Part shown: piece after piece, positions 1-8,965 of the stretch
Numbering within the stretch: the stretch's first letter is position 1
How the letters are laid out: each line of letters opens with the position of its first letter
DNA from: Barnesiella sp. An22
GTDB taxonomy: Bacteria; Bacteroidota; Bacteroidia; Bacteroidales; Barnesiellaceae
Direction of reading: 5' to 3'
Length of the DNA: 64,000 nucleotides
Assembly: GCF_002159975.1 (NCBI RefSeq)
Contig: NZ_NFJR01000004.1
Coordinates: 62,001 to 126,000 of the forward strand
Position numbers and translations under genes: made by a program
The notes under the pieces: model-generated
Databases searched by the model: none
The model's input: the letters and a program-made list of their open reading frames with translations, nothing else
What the model was told of the DNA's origin: nothing

Positions 1-308
1 GTCTGATTGATAAATTTCCCGGATGAGGGAAATAGCGCAATACTGGTATAGGATTGTATTTCGGTTCTAATACCCATCACCCGGCATAACACGGGTTACA
101 TGTTGCATCCCGTCAAGGGGCTGTATCGCCAACAGGCGATGCGGCCCCTTGTGGCATCCGTTGGGTTTTGTCGGTCGGGAAGGGGAGAGGGCGGCGATTA
201 CGGGCCGGAGAAGTCGGGGCGCGGGAAAATCACCCGGCCGATTTTCCGTTTCAACCCCCATTTTGGTCGGTTCACCGGCAAGTAGTCGGAGAAATAGGAG
301 GGAGGCAG
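1..308. other. Intergenic region, no convincing gene
   Basis: No ORF here has a recognisable family or a credible start; the short ORFs on both strands look like chance reading frames. The stretch holds a small hairpin at 15-32 (TTTCCC/GGGAAA) and a much stronger one at 115-150. It probably carries the 3' end or terminator of a transcript coming from outside the window, followed by the promoter region of the efflux operon. Confidence 0.5.
115..150 (+). terminator. Strong hairpin, likely terminator of an off-window upstream transcript
   Basis: Arms 115-130 and 135-150 pair over 16 bases (two G-U pairs if read as + strand RNA) around an AACA loop. A short T-rich stretch follows only at about 170-180, so it is not a textbook intrinsic terminator. 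It lies upstream of the predicted promoter at 309 and so is not part of the efflux-operon leader. Confidence 0.45.
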
Positions 309-316
309 TAACTTTG
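309..316 (+). promoter_or_regulatory. -7 element of efflux operon promoter
   Basis: TAACTTTG matches the Bacteroidota -7 consensus TAnnTTTG exactly and lies 30 bases before the ATG at 347. No clear -33 TTTG is seen at the usual 19-21 base distance, so the promoter may depend on an activator. Confidence 0.55.
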
Positions 317-346
317 TAACGATTATAAATTTAGTATCTATCACAT

Positions 347-3300
347 ATGTTTTCAAAGATCGTACACTTTTCAATCCGAAGGAAGCTGTTTGTGGCCCTG
401 ACCACCCTGTTGCTTCTGGCGGGCGGCATATACTCCATGCTGACGTTGCCCATCGATGCCGTGCCCGACATCACCAACAACCAGGTGCAGATTGTCACCG
501 TGTCGCCCACGCTGGCCCCGCAAGAGGTGGAACAGCTCATTACTTTCCCCATCGAGATAGCCATGAGCAACGTGATGAATGTCGAGGAGATACGCTCGGT
601 ATCGCGTTTCGGGCTGTCGCTTGTGACGGTGGTTTTCAAGGAGGATGTGCCCACGCTGGATGCCCGCCAGTTGGTCAACGAACAGATTCAGATGGTATCG
701 GGCGAAATCCCGCCGGAACTGGGAACTCCCGAGCTGATGCCTATCACCACCGGTCTGGGCGAGATATACCAGTATGTGCTCAAGGTGGCGCCGGGCTATG
801 AAGACCGCTACGATGCCATGGAGCTGCGCACCATCCAGGACTGGATTGTGAAACGTCAGCTTTCGGGTATCCCCGGCATTGTCGAAATCAACAGCTTCGG
901 CGGCTATCTGAAGCAGTACGAGGTGGCTGTCGACCCCGACGCTCTCTATTCGCTCAACATCACGATTGGCGAGGTGTTCGAGGCTTTGAGCCGGAACAAC
1001 CAGAATACGGGCGGCAGCTATATCGAAAAGATAAACCGCGCCTACTACATACGCTCCGAGGGTATGATCAAAGACCTGCACGACGTGGAGCAGATTGTGG
1101 TGACCAACCGGGGCGGTATCCCCATACACATCGGCGATATAGGCCGTGTACAGTTCGGCGCTCCCAAACGCTTCGGTGCCATGACCAAGGATGGCGAGGG
1201 CGAGTGTGTGGGCGGTATCGCCATGATGCTCAAGGGTGCCAATGCCAACGTGGTAACCAAGGAGCTGGAGAAACGGGTGGCCAAGGTGCAGCAGATGTTG
1301 CCTGAGGGAGTGTCGGTCGAGCCCTACTTGAACCGCTCGGAGCTGGTGAACCGGAATATTTCGACCGTGATTCGCAACCTGGTCGAGGGTGCCATCATCG
1401 TATTTCTGGTGCTGATTATCTTCCTGGGCAATGTACGGGCCGGGTTGATTGTCGCATCGGTTATCCCGCTGGCCATGCTCTTTGCCTTTATCCTGATGCG
1501 CATCTTCAACGTCTCGGCCAACCTGATGAGCCTCGGTGCCATCGACTTCGGTATTGTGGTCGATGGGTCCATCGTCATTCTGGAGGGTATCCTGGCCCAC
1601 CTCTACGGGCGGCAGTTGCGCGGTCGCACGCTGTCGCGTGAAGAGATGAACGACGAGGTCGAGAAGGGGGCCGGCCGTGTAGCCCGCAGTGCTACCTTTG
1701 CCGTGCTCATTATCCTGATTGTATTCTTCCCCATACTTACCTTGAGCGGCATCGAGGGCAAATACTTTACGCCGATGGCCAAGACGCTCGTCTTCTGTAT
1801 TATCGGCGCCCTTATCCTGTCGCTTACCTATGTACCCATGATGGCGTCGCTCTGCCTGAAACGGACGATGACCGTGAAGCGGACCTTTGCCGACCGCTTC
1901 TTCGACTGGTTGAACCGCCTCTATCGACGCACGCTCCGCTTCAGCCAGGCCCATGTGTGGGGCACGGTGGCCGCTGCCTTCGTGGCTTTGGTGCTGTCGT
2001 TGCTGCTCTTCACCCGGTTGGGTGCCGAGTTTATCCCGACGCTCGACGAGGGCGATTTCGCCATGCAGATGACCCTCCCGGCCGGTAGCTCGCTGAGCCG
2101 GAGTATCGAGGTTTCGCTCGAGGCCGAGAAACGGCTCAAGGAGCGCTTCCCCGAAATCAAGCACGTAGTGGCCAAAATAGGTACGGCCGAGGTGCCTACC
2201 GACCCGATGGCCGTTGAGGATGCCGACGTGATGATTGTGATGAAACCTTTCAGCGAATGGACGTCGGCCTCGAGCCGGGCCGAGATGGTGGAGAAGATGA
2301 AGCAGTGCCTCGACTCGATCGACGGTGCCGAGTTCAACTTCAGCCAGCCTATTCAGCTGCGGTTCAACGAGCTGATGACCGGTGCCAAGGCCGATATTGC
2401 CATCAAGCTCTACGGCGAGGATATGGCCGAGCTGTACAGCAAGGCGCGCGAGGCGGCCCGCTATGTCGAGCAGGTGCCGGGTGCGGCCGACGTGCAGGTA
2501 GAGCAGGCCATGGGTCTGCCCCAGTTGCTCATTCACTTCGACCGGGCCAAGATTGCCCGCTACGGCATCGACATCGAAGAGCTGAATACCGTTATCCGCA
2601 CCGCCTATGCGGGCGAGACGGCCGGGGTTGTCTTTGAGAACGAGCGCCGCTTCGACCTCGTGGTTCGCCTGGATAAGAACAAGGTGAGCGACCTGAACAT
2701 CGACAAGCTCTTTGTCCGCACGAAAGACAACATACAGCTCCCCGTCAGCGAGGTGGCCAGCATCGAGCTGGAAAACGGCCCCCTGCAAATCAACCGCGAC
2801 GCCACCAAGCGACGCGTGGTTATCGGTGTGAATGTGCGCGATGCCGATATTCAGCAGGTGGTGAACCAGATCAGAGAGTCGCTCGACAAGAACGTGAAAC
2901 TCAAGCCCGGCTACTACTTCGAGTATGGCGGCCAGTTCGAGAACCTGCAAAATGCCATCAGCACCCTCACGGTGGTTATCCCCATCGCCCTGATGCTCAT
3001 CTTGCTGTTGCTCTTCTTTGCCTTCCACAGCATCACCTATTCGCTGGTCGTATTCTCTACCGTGCCCCTCTCGCTCATCGGCGGTATCGTGGCCCTGTGG
3101 CTGCGCGGCCTCCCCTTCAGCATCTCGGCCGGTGTCGGGTTCATTGCCCTCTTCGGTGTGGCGGTGCTGAACGGTATCCTCATGATTAACCACTTCAACG
3201 ACATACGCAAGCGTACCCGGTATCCCTTGACGACCAGCCGCATCATTGCCGAGGGCTGCCCGCACCTGTTGCGCCCGGTATTCCTTACCGGTCTGGTAGC

Positions 3301-4672
3301 TTCGCTGGGCTTCGTGCCGATGGCCATAGCCAAGTCGGCCGGTGCCGAGGTACAGCGCCCGTTGGCCACGGTAGTGATTGGTGGCTTGATTGTTTCGACC
3401 GCCCTGACGCTCATCATTATCCCCGCATTTTACCGTATCGTGAGCATCCTGGCCGCCAAACGGCTGCGCCGGAAGAGTCGCCGCTCTCTCCGTAAGGCTG
3501 CTTTGGGTCTGGCTTTGCTGATAGCCTTCGTGCCTGCCGCACAGGCCCAGCAGACCGTGACGATGGAGCAGGCCATCGAGATGGCCCAGAGCAACAACCC
3601 GCGGTTGAAGATGGCCGAGTCGGAAATCTCCCTGGCCCGCGTCACAAAGGGCGAGGCCTGGGACGGTGGCAGCACCTCGTTCAGCTACTCCTGGGGGCAA
3701 CTGAACGGCGAGAGCAGCAAGGACAACGAACTGTCGATCGAGCAGTCGCTCGGCTCGCTGCTCACCCCCTTCTATAAAAATGCCCTGGCCAACGCGCAGA
3801 TAAGCAAGGGCGAGAGCTACCGCGACATGGTGAAGAAAGAGATTACGGCCGAGGTGAAACGGGCATGGGCCTACTACCAGTATGCCTACCACGTCGACGC
3901 CCTCTATCGGGGGCAGAAGGAGCTGGCCGAGCAGTTGCGGAACAGCGGCGAGCAACGCTACCAGCAGGGCGACATCGACCTGGCCGAGCGCAACATGATT
4001 ACGGCCCTGGCCACCGACCTGCACACCCGTTGGATGGAGGCTTCGGAAGAGTTGAACCTGGCCGAGCGCCGGTTTGCCTGGACCTGTTACAGCGACGAGG
4101 CCCTGTTGCCGGCCGATACCTCGCTGGCCGTGATGCAGATACAGACCGACGGCCTGTCGCTCTCGTCGCGTCATCTCGACTACTTCAGTGCCCAGGTACA
4201 GGAGAAGCGGGATATGCTGAAAATCGAGCGCAGCCGCTTCTTCCCCGAAATTTCGGTTGGTTATGTGCGCCAGAAGATAGCCCCCCTCTCGGGCCTGAAC
4301 TCGTGGATGGTGGGCGTATCGTTCCCCATACTCTTCTTTCCGCAGCAAAGCCGGGCCAAGCAGGCCCGCATCAACCTGCAGATTGCCAACTGGCAGGCCG
4401 AGGACAATCGCCGCCAGCTCTCCAACCGGGTGAGCGAACTGCAGAACCAGTTGGTACGCCAGCGCGAGCGTCTGCTCTACTACCAGCAGGCTGCCGTCAA
4501 GGAGGCCGAGGCCCTGCAAAACAGTGCCGTCAAGAAATTCCAGGAGAACGAAACCGACATTAGCGAATTTATCCAGAGCTTGAATGCCGCCCGCGAAATA
4601 CGCCGGGGCTACATCGAAACGGTATATGCCTACAACATCACCGTGCTCGAGCTCGAACTCTATACCGAGTGA
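347..4672 (+). CDS. CusA/CzcA-family RND metal efflux pump fused to a TolC-like outer-membrane factor
   Basis: A 1441-residue protein. Residues about 1-1040 are a full heavy-metal RND pump, with a DFG...DG motif near residue 400 as in CzcA-type pumps and the usual two halves of large periplasmic loops and membrane helices. A basic stretch follows, then a hydrophobic segment ending in AQAQ near residue 1066 that looks like an internal signal peptide. The remaining roughly 375 residues form an OMF/TolC-type domain with long coiled-coil-like helices. The pump should export divalent metals or Cu/Ag from the cell with the adaptor encoded next; substrate cannot be fixed from sequence. The reading frame is continuous across the junction, so this is a real fusion in this sequence. 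Processing at the internal signal is my inference. Confidence 0.93.
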   Translation: MFSKIVHFSIRRKLFVALTTLLLLAGGIYSMLTLPIDAVPDITNNQVQIVTVSPTLAPQEVEQLITFPIEIAMSNVMNVEEIRSVSRFGLSLVTVVFKEDVPTLDARQLVNEQIQMVSGEIPPELGTPELMPITTGLGEIYQYVLKVAPGYEDRYDAMELRTIQDWIVKRQLSGIPGIVEINSFGGYLKQYEVAVDPDALYSLNITIGEVFEALSRNNQNTGGSYIEKINRAYYIRSEGMIKDLHDVEQIVVTNRGGIPIHIGDIGRVQFGAPKRFGAMTKDGEGECVGGIAMMLKGANANVVTKELEKRVAKVQQMLPEGVSVEPYLNRSELVNRNISTVIRNLVEGAIIVFLVLIIFLGNVRAGLIVASVIPLAMLFAFILMRIFNVSANLMSLGAIDFGIVVDGSIVILEGILAHLYGRQLRGRTLSREEMNDEVEKGAGRVARSATFAVLIILIVFFPILTLSGIEGKYFTPMAKTLVFCIIGALILSLTYVPMMASLCLKRTMTVKRTFADRFFDWLNRLYRRTLRFSQAHVWGTVAAAFVALVLSLLLFTRLGAEFIPTLDEGDFAMQMTLPAGSSLSRSIEVSLEAEKRLKERFPEIKHVVAKIGTAEVPTDPMAVEDADVMIVMKPFSEWTSASSRAEMVEKMKQCLDSIDGAEFNFSQPIQLRFNELMTGAKADIAIKLYGEDMAELYSKAREAARYVEQVPGAADVQVEQAMGLPQLLIHFDRAKIARYGIDIEELNTVIRTAYAGETAGVVFENERRFDLVVRLDKNKVSDLNIDKLFVRTKDNIQLPVSEVASIELENGPLQINRDATKRRVVIGVNVRDADIQQVVNQIRESLDKNVKLKPGYYFEYGGQFENLQNAISTLTVVIPIALMLILLLLFFAFHSITYSLVVFSTVPLSLIGGIVALWLRGLPFSISAGVGFIALFGVAVLNGILMINHFNDIRKRTRYPLTTSRIIAEGCPHLLRPVFLTGLVASLGFVPMAIAKSAGAEVQRPLATVVIGGLIVSTALTLIIIPAFYRIVSILAAKRLRRKSRRSLRKAALGLALLIAFVPAAQAQQTVTMEQAIEMAQSNNPRLKMAESEISLARVTKGEAWDGGSTSFSYSWGQLNGESSKDNELSIEQSLGSLLTPFYKNALANAQISKGESYRDMVKKEITAEVKRAWAYYQYAYHVDALYRGQKELAEQLRNSGEQRYQQGDIDLAERNMITALATDLHTRWMEASEELNLAERRFAWTCYSDEALLPADTSLAVMQIQTDGLSLSSRHLDYFSAQVQEKRDMLKIERSRFFPEISVGYVRQKIAPLSGLNSWMVGVSFPILFFPQQSRAKQARINLQIANWQAEDNRRQLSNRVSELQNQLVRQRERLLYYQQAAVKEAEALQNSAVKKFQENETDISEFIQSLNAAREIRRGYIETVYAYNITVLELELYTE

Positions 4673-4722
4673 GCCGCCGGTTCACCCCCTTTAATTACCC
4701 AACCTCAAAAACTCAAAGAACA

Positions 4723-5646
4723 ATGAATAACAGAATGAACCTGATGAAACAACGAATGATTTACGTGGCCCTTGCCTTGCTGGCCGTATCGTGTTCAAAT
4801 TCGTCGACTCCGTCGGCCGGGTCGGCTGCTCCGGCCGACACCGTGGCACAAGCCTCGGGCGACAGTGCCCAGACCCCTAAGGTCGATGGCGTGAGCGGAG
4901 CCACCAACGTCTCCAATCCGCCGTCGTTCAACGGCATTATCGTGATGCCGCCGCAAAATCACGTCACCGTCACGCTGAGCATGGGCGGTTCGGTGCAGGA
5001 TATTCGGGTCTTGCCCGGCAAGTATGTGAGCAAGGGCGAGGTGATTCTTACGCTGGCCAATCCGGCCTATATCGAGCTCCAGCAATCCTATCTCGATGCC
5101 GCCGCTCAGGCCGAATATCTCAAGAAGGAGTATGAGCGTCAGCAACGTCTGGTATCGGGCGAATCGGCTTCGCTCAAGCGTCTGCAACAGAGCAAGGCCG
5201 ACTACCTGTCGATGAAGAGCCGCATGGAAGCGGCCGCCGCACAACTTGCCCTGCTGGGTACCGACACGGCGTCGCTGAACCGGAAAGGCATACGCACCTA
5301 TCTGGAGGTACGCTCTCCGCGCAACGGCTATGTGACCAACATGGACATCAACGCCGGCAAGTATTTTGCTGCAGGTGAGCCTGTTTGCGATGTTATCGAC
5401 AAGAACAACCCCATGCTGCAGTTGACGGCCTACGAAAAAGACCTGAACAAACTGCAGCCGGGAACCCGCTTCACCTTCAAGGTCAACGGCATGCCCGATA
5501 CCACCTTCTCGGCCGAGCTCGTTTCGGTAGACCAGATGGTCGACAACGTCAATCGTTCCATCAAGGTCTATGCCCGCATTTTGCAACCCTACTCCAATTT
5601 CAGACCGGGAATGTATGTGGCTGCCACGATTACGGATAAAAAATGA
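4723..5646 (+). CDS. RND efflux periplasmic adaptor (membrane fusion protein), lipoprotein
   Basis: HlyD/CusB-like adaptor of about 307 residues that links the inner-membrane pump to the outer-membrane factor. The N-terminus has a lipoprotein signal (LLAVSC), then a Ser/Thr/Pro-rich linker, a barrel-sandwich (lipoyl-like) hybrid domain interrupted by an alpha-hairpin, and a beta-barrel domain ending in RPGMYV, typical of the family. A GTG codon at 4669 overlaps the stop of the pump gene and would also be in frame, but it would put 18 residues before the signal peptide, so I chose the ATG at 4723. It is cotranscribed with the pump. Confidence 0.9.
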   Translation: MNNRMNLMKQRMIYVALALLAVSCSNSSTPSAGSAAPADTVAQASGDSAQTPKVDGVSGATNVSNPPSFNGIIVMPPQNHVTVTLSMGGSVQDIRVLPGKYVSKGEVILTLANPAYIELQQSYLDAAAQAEYLKKEYERQQRLVSGESASLKRLQQSKADYLSMKSRMEAAAAQLALLGTDTASLNRKGIRTYLEVRSPRNGYVTNMDINAGKYFAAGEPVCDVIDKNNPMLQLTAYEKDLNKLQPGTRFTFKVNGMPDTTFSAELVSVDQMVDNVNRSIKVYARILQPYSNFRPGMYVAATITDKK

Positions 5647-5658
5647 TAACTTTGGGGC

Positions 5659-6702
5659 ATGAAGTTGTTTCACATCCATAAGCGATTCCTCCTGATGATG
5701 AATGCCATCTCCATTCTGGTGGCATTCCTCATGCACCTGCCCGAGCTGATTGCGCTCTCCGAGCCCGAGGCGGGCAGCCGCCTCTTCCCCGATGTACATT
5801 GGGCCAACGTCAGTTATGAGATACTGTTTACCTATCTCTCTACCGTGCTGCTGTTCTTCCTGAATATCGGGATGATGAGGCTCAACAAGCCGGCGGCCGA
5901 GTTGAGCTGGCGGCGGGTGGCGGTGACCTTTGTCGTTACGCTGGTAGCCTGTAATCTGTTGGGCAAAGGTTTTGTTTATGCCCATGAACATTTCGGAGTC
6001 CCGGCCATCACGGCCATGTTGCATCACTACCTGCATCCGTTGCGCGACATACTCATTGCCTGTATCGTTACGGGCACCAGTTATTTGGACCACCAGAGTC
6101 GACGCAGCCAGCGCATGTTGCTCGAGAACGAACAGTTGCGCACCGAAAATCTCGTCAACCAGTACGAGGCCTTGAAGAGCCAGCTCAACCCGCACATGCT
6201 CTTCAACTCGCTCAACACGCTCTATTCGCTCATTCGGGAGTCGCCCGACAAGGCGCAGAACTATCTGCAGGAGCTCTCGCGGGTGATGCGCTACACGCTG
6301 CACGACAACCAGACGCACACCGTCACCCTGCGGGAGGAGATGGACTTCGTGCAGTCGTACATCTATCTGCTGCAGATGCGCTATGAGGATAACCTGCACT
6401 TCGACATCGACATCCCGCAGGCCTTGATGCAGCGGCAAGTGCCGCTGATGGCGGTGCAGATGCTGGTCGAGAATGCGGTGAAACACAACGAAATCAGCAA
6501 CCGCAACCCGCTCACCATACGCATCGGTGCCGAGGGCGACGGACTGTGTGTGAGCAACCGCCTGCAACCCAAACTGACCGACAGCAGCAGTACCTGCATC
6601 GGGCTGGCCAACCTCTCCAAGCGCTACCGCTTGCTTTTCGGGCGCGACATCACCATCGAGGAGAGCGAGAAAAACTTTAAAGTAACTTTGCCGTTGATAT
6701 GA
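5659..6702 (+). CDS. LytS/YehU-type sensor histidine kinase
   Basis: A 347-residue membrane sensor kinase. About four transmembrane helices occupy residues 10-140, a short coiled coil follows, and the His_kinase domain carries LNPHMLFNSLN with the phospho-acceptor His at residue 179. The C-terminal ATPase part has an N-box-like LVENAVKHN. It starts 12 bases after the adaptor stop and overlaps the next gene by 4 bases. The partner is the LytTR regulator that follows. The position suggests control of, or co-expression with, the efflux pump, but no binding site was identified. Confidence 0.93.
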   Translation: MKLFHIHKRFLLMMNAISILVAFLMHLPELIALSEPEAGSRLFPDVHWANVSYEILFTYLSTVLLFFLNIGMMRLNKPAAELSWRRVAVTFVVTLVACNLLGKGFVYAHEHFGVPAITAMLHHYLHPLRDILIACIVTGTSYLDHQSRRSQRMLLENEQLRTENLVNQYEALKSQLNPHMLFNSLNTLYSLIRESPDKAQNYLQELSRVMRYTLHDNQTHTVTLREEMDFVQSYIYLLQMRYEDNLHFDIDIPQALMQRQVPLMAVQMLVENAVKHNEISNRNPLTIRIGAEGDGLCVSNRLQPKLTDSSSTCIGLANLSKRYRLLFGRDITIEESEKNFKVTLPLI

Positions 6703-7451
6703 AGACCTTGATTATAGAAGACGAAAAAGCGGCCCTGCGCAACCTGAAGGCGGCCATGAAAGAGGTCGATGCCGAGTTTGACATCGTAGGCGAGACCGAC
6801 AGTGTGACCGGTGCGCTGGAGTGGTTTGCCGCTCATCCCATGCCCGAGCTGGTATTCATGGATATACACCTGGCCGACGGGTCGGCTTTCGGTACCTTCG
6901 AGCATATCGACATCACCTGTCCCATCATCTTTACCACCGCCTACGACGAGTATGCCTTGCAGGCTTTCCGGGTGAACAGCATCGCCTATCTGTTGAAACC
7001 CATCGGCAGCGGCGACCTGCAGAAGGCCATCGACAAACTGAAGATGCTGGGCGGCACCCCGCAACCGGCTGCCGACCTGCAGGCGGTGATGCGGGCCTTG
7101 AAGCGGGAGGAGAGTTACAAAACCCACTTCCTGGTCCCCGTCAAGGGCGACCGCTTCGTGCCCGTGAGCGTGGAGCAAATCAGCTATTTCTATATCGATG
7201 GCGGTTCGGTCAAGGCCGTGATGCAGTCGGGCGAGACGTTCGACTTTCAGCAAACTCTCGACGAGTTGGCCGAACAGCTCAACCCCCGCCACTTTTTCAG
7301 GGCCAACCGGCAATACATCATTGCCCACAAGGCCGTTACCGGCGTGAGCCTCTGGTTTGGCGGGCGCATGGTGCTGCAACTCACACCCCCTACGACCGAG
7401 AAGGTCATCATCAGCAAGGCCCGTGTGCCAGCTTTCAGAGATTGGTTTTAA
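6699..7451 (+). CDS. LytTR-family response regulator
   Basis: A 250-residue regulator with an N-terminal receiver domain (acidic pair near residues 7-8, phospho-acceptor Asp55 in FMDIH, Lys near residue 105) and a C-terminal LytTR DNA-binding domain from about residue 145. Its ATG overlaps the kinase stop by 4 bases, so the two are translationally coupled. A TAACTTTG sequence at 6683-6690 inside the kinase gene resembles a -7 box but leaves almost no leader and is probably fortuitous. Its stop shares the tetranucleotide TTAA with the convergent tatC stop. Confidence 0.93.
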   Translation: MKTLIIEDEKAALRNLKAAMKEVDAEFDIVGETDSVTGALEWFAAHPMPELVFMDIHLADGSAFGTFEHIDITCPIIFTTAYDEYALQAFRVNSIAYLLKPIGSGDLQKAIDKLKMLGGTPQPAADLQAVMRALKREESYKTHFLVPVKGDRFVPVSVEQISYFYIDGGSVKAVMQSGETFDFQQTLDELAEQLNPRHFFRANRQYIIAHKAVTGVSLWFGGRMVLQLTPPTTEKVIISKARVPAFRDWF

Positions 7452-8281
7452 GCGGGAGAGTTCTCGTTGTCATCCTCCTCTTCCTCCTCTTTGGGGGTGG
7501 GTTTCACCACCCAGGCACTGATTTCGTAGAGAGCATAGAGCGGGATGAATACGACCGAAAGGGTAAAGGGATCGCTCGAGGGGGTGATAAAGGCGGCCAG
7601 AATGAGCAGAATGACGATGGCGTGGCGGCGGTAAGTCTTGAAGAATTGCCGCGAGATGAGTCCCATGTTCGAGAGCAGCCAGCAGAGGAGCGGCAACTCG
7701 AAGACCAACCCCATGACGAAGTTGAGCGTAAGGAAGTTGTTCATGTAAGAGTCGAGCGAAATCTGGTTGGGCACCATTTCGCTCACCTGATACTCGGCCA
7801 GGAACCTCAGGGTGAGGGGGAATACCAGAAAATAGCCGACGGCAATACCGATGAAAAACATGATGTTCCCGGCCAGGAAGGCACCCCGGGCGTGACGTTT
7901 CTCGCCCGCATAGAGTCCGGGACTGATGAAAGTCCACAGTTCATAGATGATGTAAGGAAAAGCCACCAGCAGGGCAAGCCACATGGAGGTGCTCATGTGG
8001 ATGAAGAACTGCGAAGCCAGTTGTATGTTGATGAGTTTGACCTCGAACTGGTCGTTGCAAAAGTCGGGCAGGATGGCCGTGTGCTGGTTGAGTGCGCAGA
8101 GCCACCGGTACAGAATGAAGTCGGAGTGGCAGGGAGCCAGAATAATGCTGTCGAAGATATAGGGCATGAGTGCAAAGAAGACGATGGCCAGCACGACGAT
8201 AGCTCCGACCGAACGCAAGATAACCTTACGCAGGTCTTCGACGTGTTCCCAAAAACTCATCTCTTTCAGTTCGTTGCTCAT
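7448..8281 (-). CDS. tatC: Sec-independent protein translocase TatC
   Basis: Polytopic inner-membrane core of the twin-arginine translocase, which exports folded proteins. The start MSNELKEMSFWEHVEDLR is typical of TatC; an in-frame upstream start at 8320 would add 13 residues with no similarity to the family and is rejected. Six hydrophobic segments are visible, with the conserved region PYIIYELWTFISPGL followed by E. The C-terminus is a run of Glu/Asp residues, an unusual acidic tail. It lies 97 bases after tatA on the same strand and converges with the response regulator gene, overlapping it by 4 bases. Confidence 0.95.
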   Translation of the reverse strand: MSNELKEMSFWEHVEDLRKVILRSVGAIVVLAIVFFALMPYIFDSIILAPCHSDFILYRWLCALNQHTAILPDFCNDQFEVKLINIQLASQFFIHMSTSMWLALLVAFPYIIYELWTFISPGLYAGEKRHARGAFLAGNIMFFIGIAVGYFLVFPLTLRFLAEYQVSEMVPNQISLDSYMNNFLTLNFVMGLVFELPLLCWLLSNMGLISRQFFKTYRRHAIVILLILAAFITPSSDPFTLSVVFIPLYALYEISAWVVKPTPKEEEEEDDNENSPA

Positions 8282-8378
8282 ACAAATACAACAGTTCGGC
8301 CTGCAGTGTGAGAACCGCACGGCGACAAAGTTCGATTTTTACCGATGTGCCCGACGGGTAGTAGCAAAGCCGTCGTAT

Positions 8379-8624
8379 TTATTTGTTTCCCTCCTTGGGC
8401 AGTTCTTTGGTCTTCTCTTTGCTGTCGGGGGCGGGAGTGGAGTTTATTTCGTCTTCGATTTCGTTCATGCCCTTTTTGAAACTGCGAACGCCTTTGCCCA
8501 GACCGTGCATCAGTTCGGGTATCTTTTTACCGCCGAACAGGAGCAGAATCACAATAAAAATAATGATTACCTCGGTTGTTCCCAAGTTCCCAAAAAGTAA
8601 CAGTATCGCAGAGAGTGTATTCAT
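8379..8624 (-). CDS. tatA: Twin-arginine translocase subunit TatA/TatE
   Basis: An 81-residue protein with one N-terminal transmembrane helix (about residues 16-32), the hinge FGGKKIPEL, an amphipathic helix containing [13 protein letters not shown], and a charged tail. This is the standard TatA layout. It forms the protein-conducting part of the Tat system together with tatC immediately downstream. No separate tatB is visible, which is common in minimal TatAC systems. Confidence 0.94.
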   Translation of the reverse strand: MNTLSAILLLFGNLGTTEVIIIFIVILLLFGGKKIPELMHGLGKGVRSFKKGMNEIEDEINSTPAPDSKEKTKELPKEGNK

Positions 8625-8885
8625 TTTTGTATACCAGTTTAGTGTTTACGGAACAAAATAAGAAAGAATATTTGTATAATACAACAAATCCATATCAAAA
8701 TTGATTAACACATCGGCTCACGAATAGGTTCGGTTGCAGAGGTAGATTTCGTTGGTGGTACAATCTGTCTCCCGGCACATGGCTGTTGTCGGGGTTAGGC
8801 GCGACGTAATTCTTTTGCATGGAGGTGGGTAGGATGTCTGTTTACGATTATTCTCCCGGTTAAAAATGATATTGATATGTAAAAG
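8625..8885. other. Intergenic region between divergent tatA and fabD
   Basis: About 260 bases with no supported gene. A minus-strand ORF that starts inside fabD and ends near 8718 has no family features and runs through the fabD promoter. No strong hairpin or riboswitch-like structure was recognised. Confidence 0.5.
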
Positions 8886-8917
8886 TTTGCTCATCCTGAT
8901 AAATTGATTTAACTTTG
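8886..8917 (+). promoter_or_regulatory. fabD promoter
   Basis: TTTG at 8886-8889 and TAACTTTG at 8910-8917 are separated by 20 bases, an exact fit to the Bacteroidota housekeeping promoter. The leader to the ATG at 8966 would be about 40 bases. Confidence 0.75.
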
Positions 8918-8965
8918 CAACGATTTTGGAATAAGGAAAAATTTCCGTAATTAAAAACAATAGAA

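Noticed and set aside
100-285. Short + strand ORF in the first intergenic region
   Set aside because: It runs through the strong hairpin at 115-150 and has no recognisable features.
371-4519. Very long minus-strand ORF (1382 codons) opposite the efflux pump gene
   Set aside because: It is the antisense shadow of a well-supported RND pump; composition is His/Gln/Gly/Leu-rich with no domain, and long open antisense frames are common in GC-rich codon usage.
6683-6690. TAACTTTG inside the end of the histidine kinase gene as a promoter for the response regulator
   Set aside because: It would start transcription at or after the regulator start codon, and the genes overlap and are clearly coupled.
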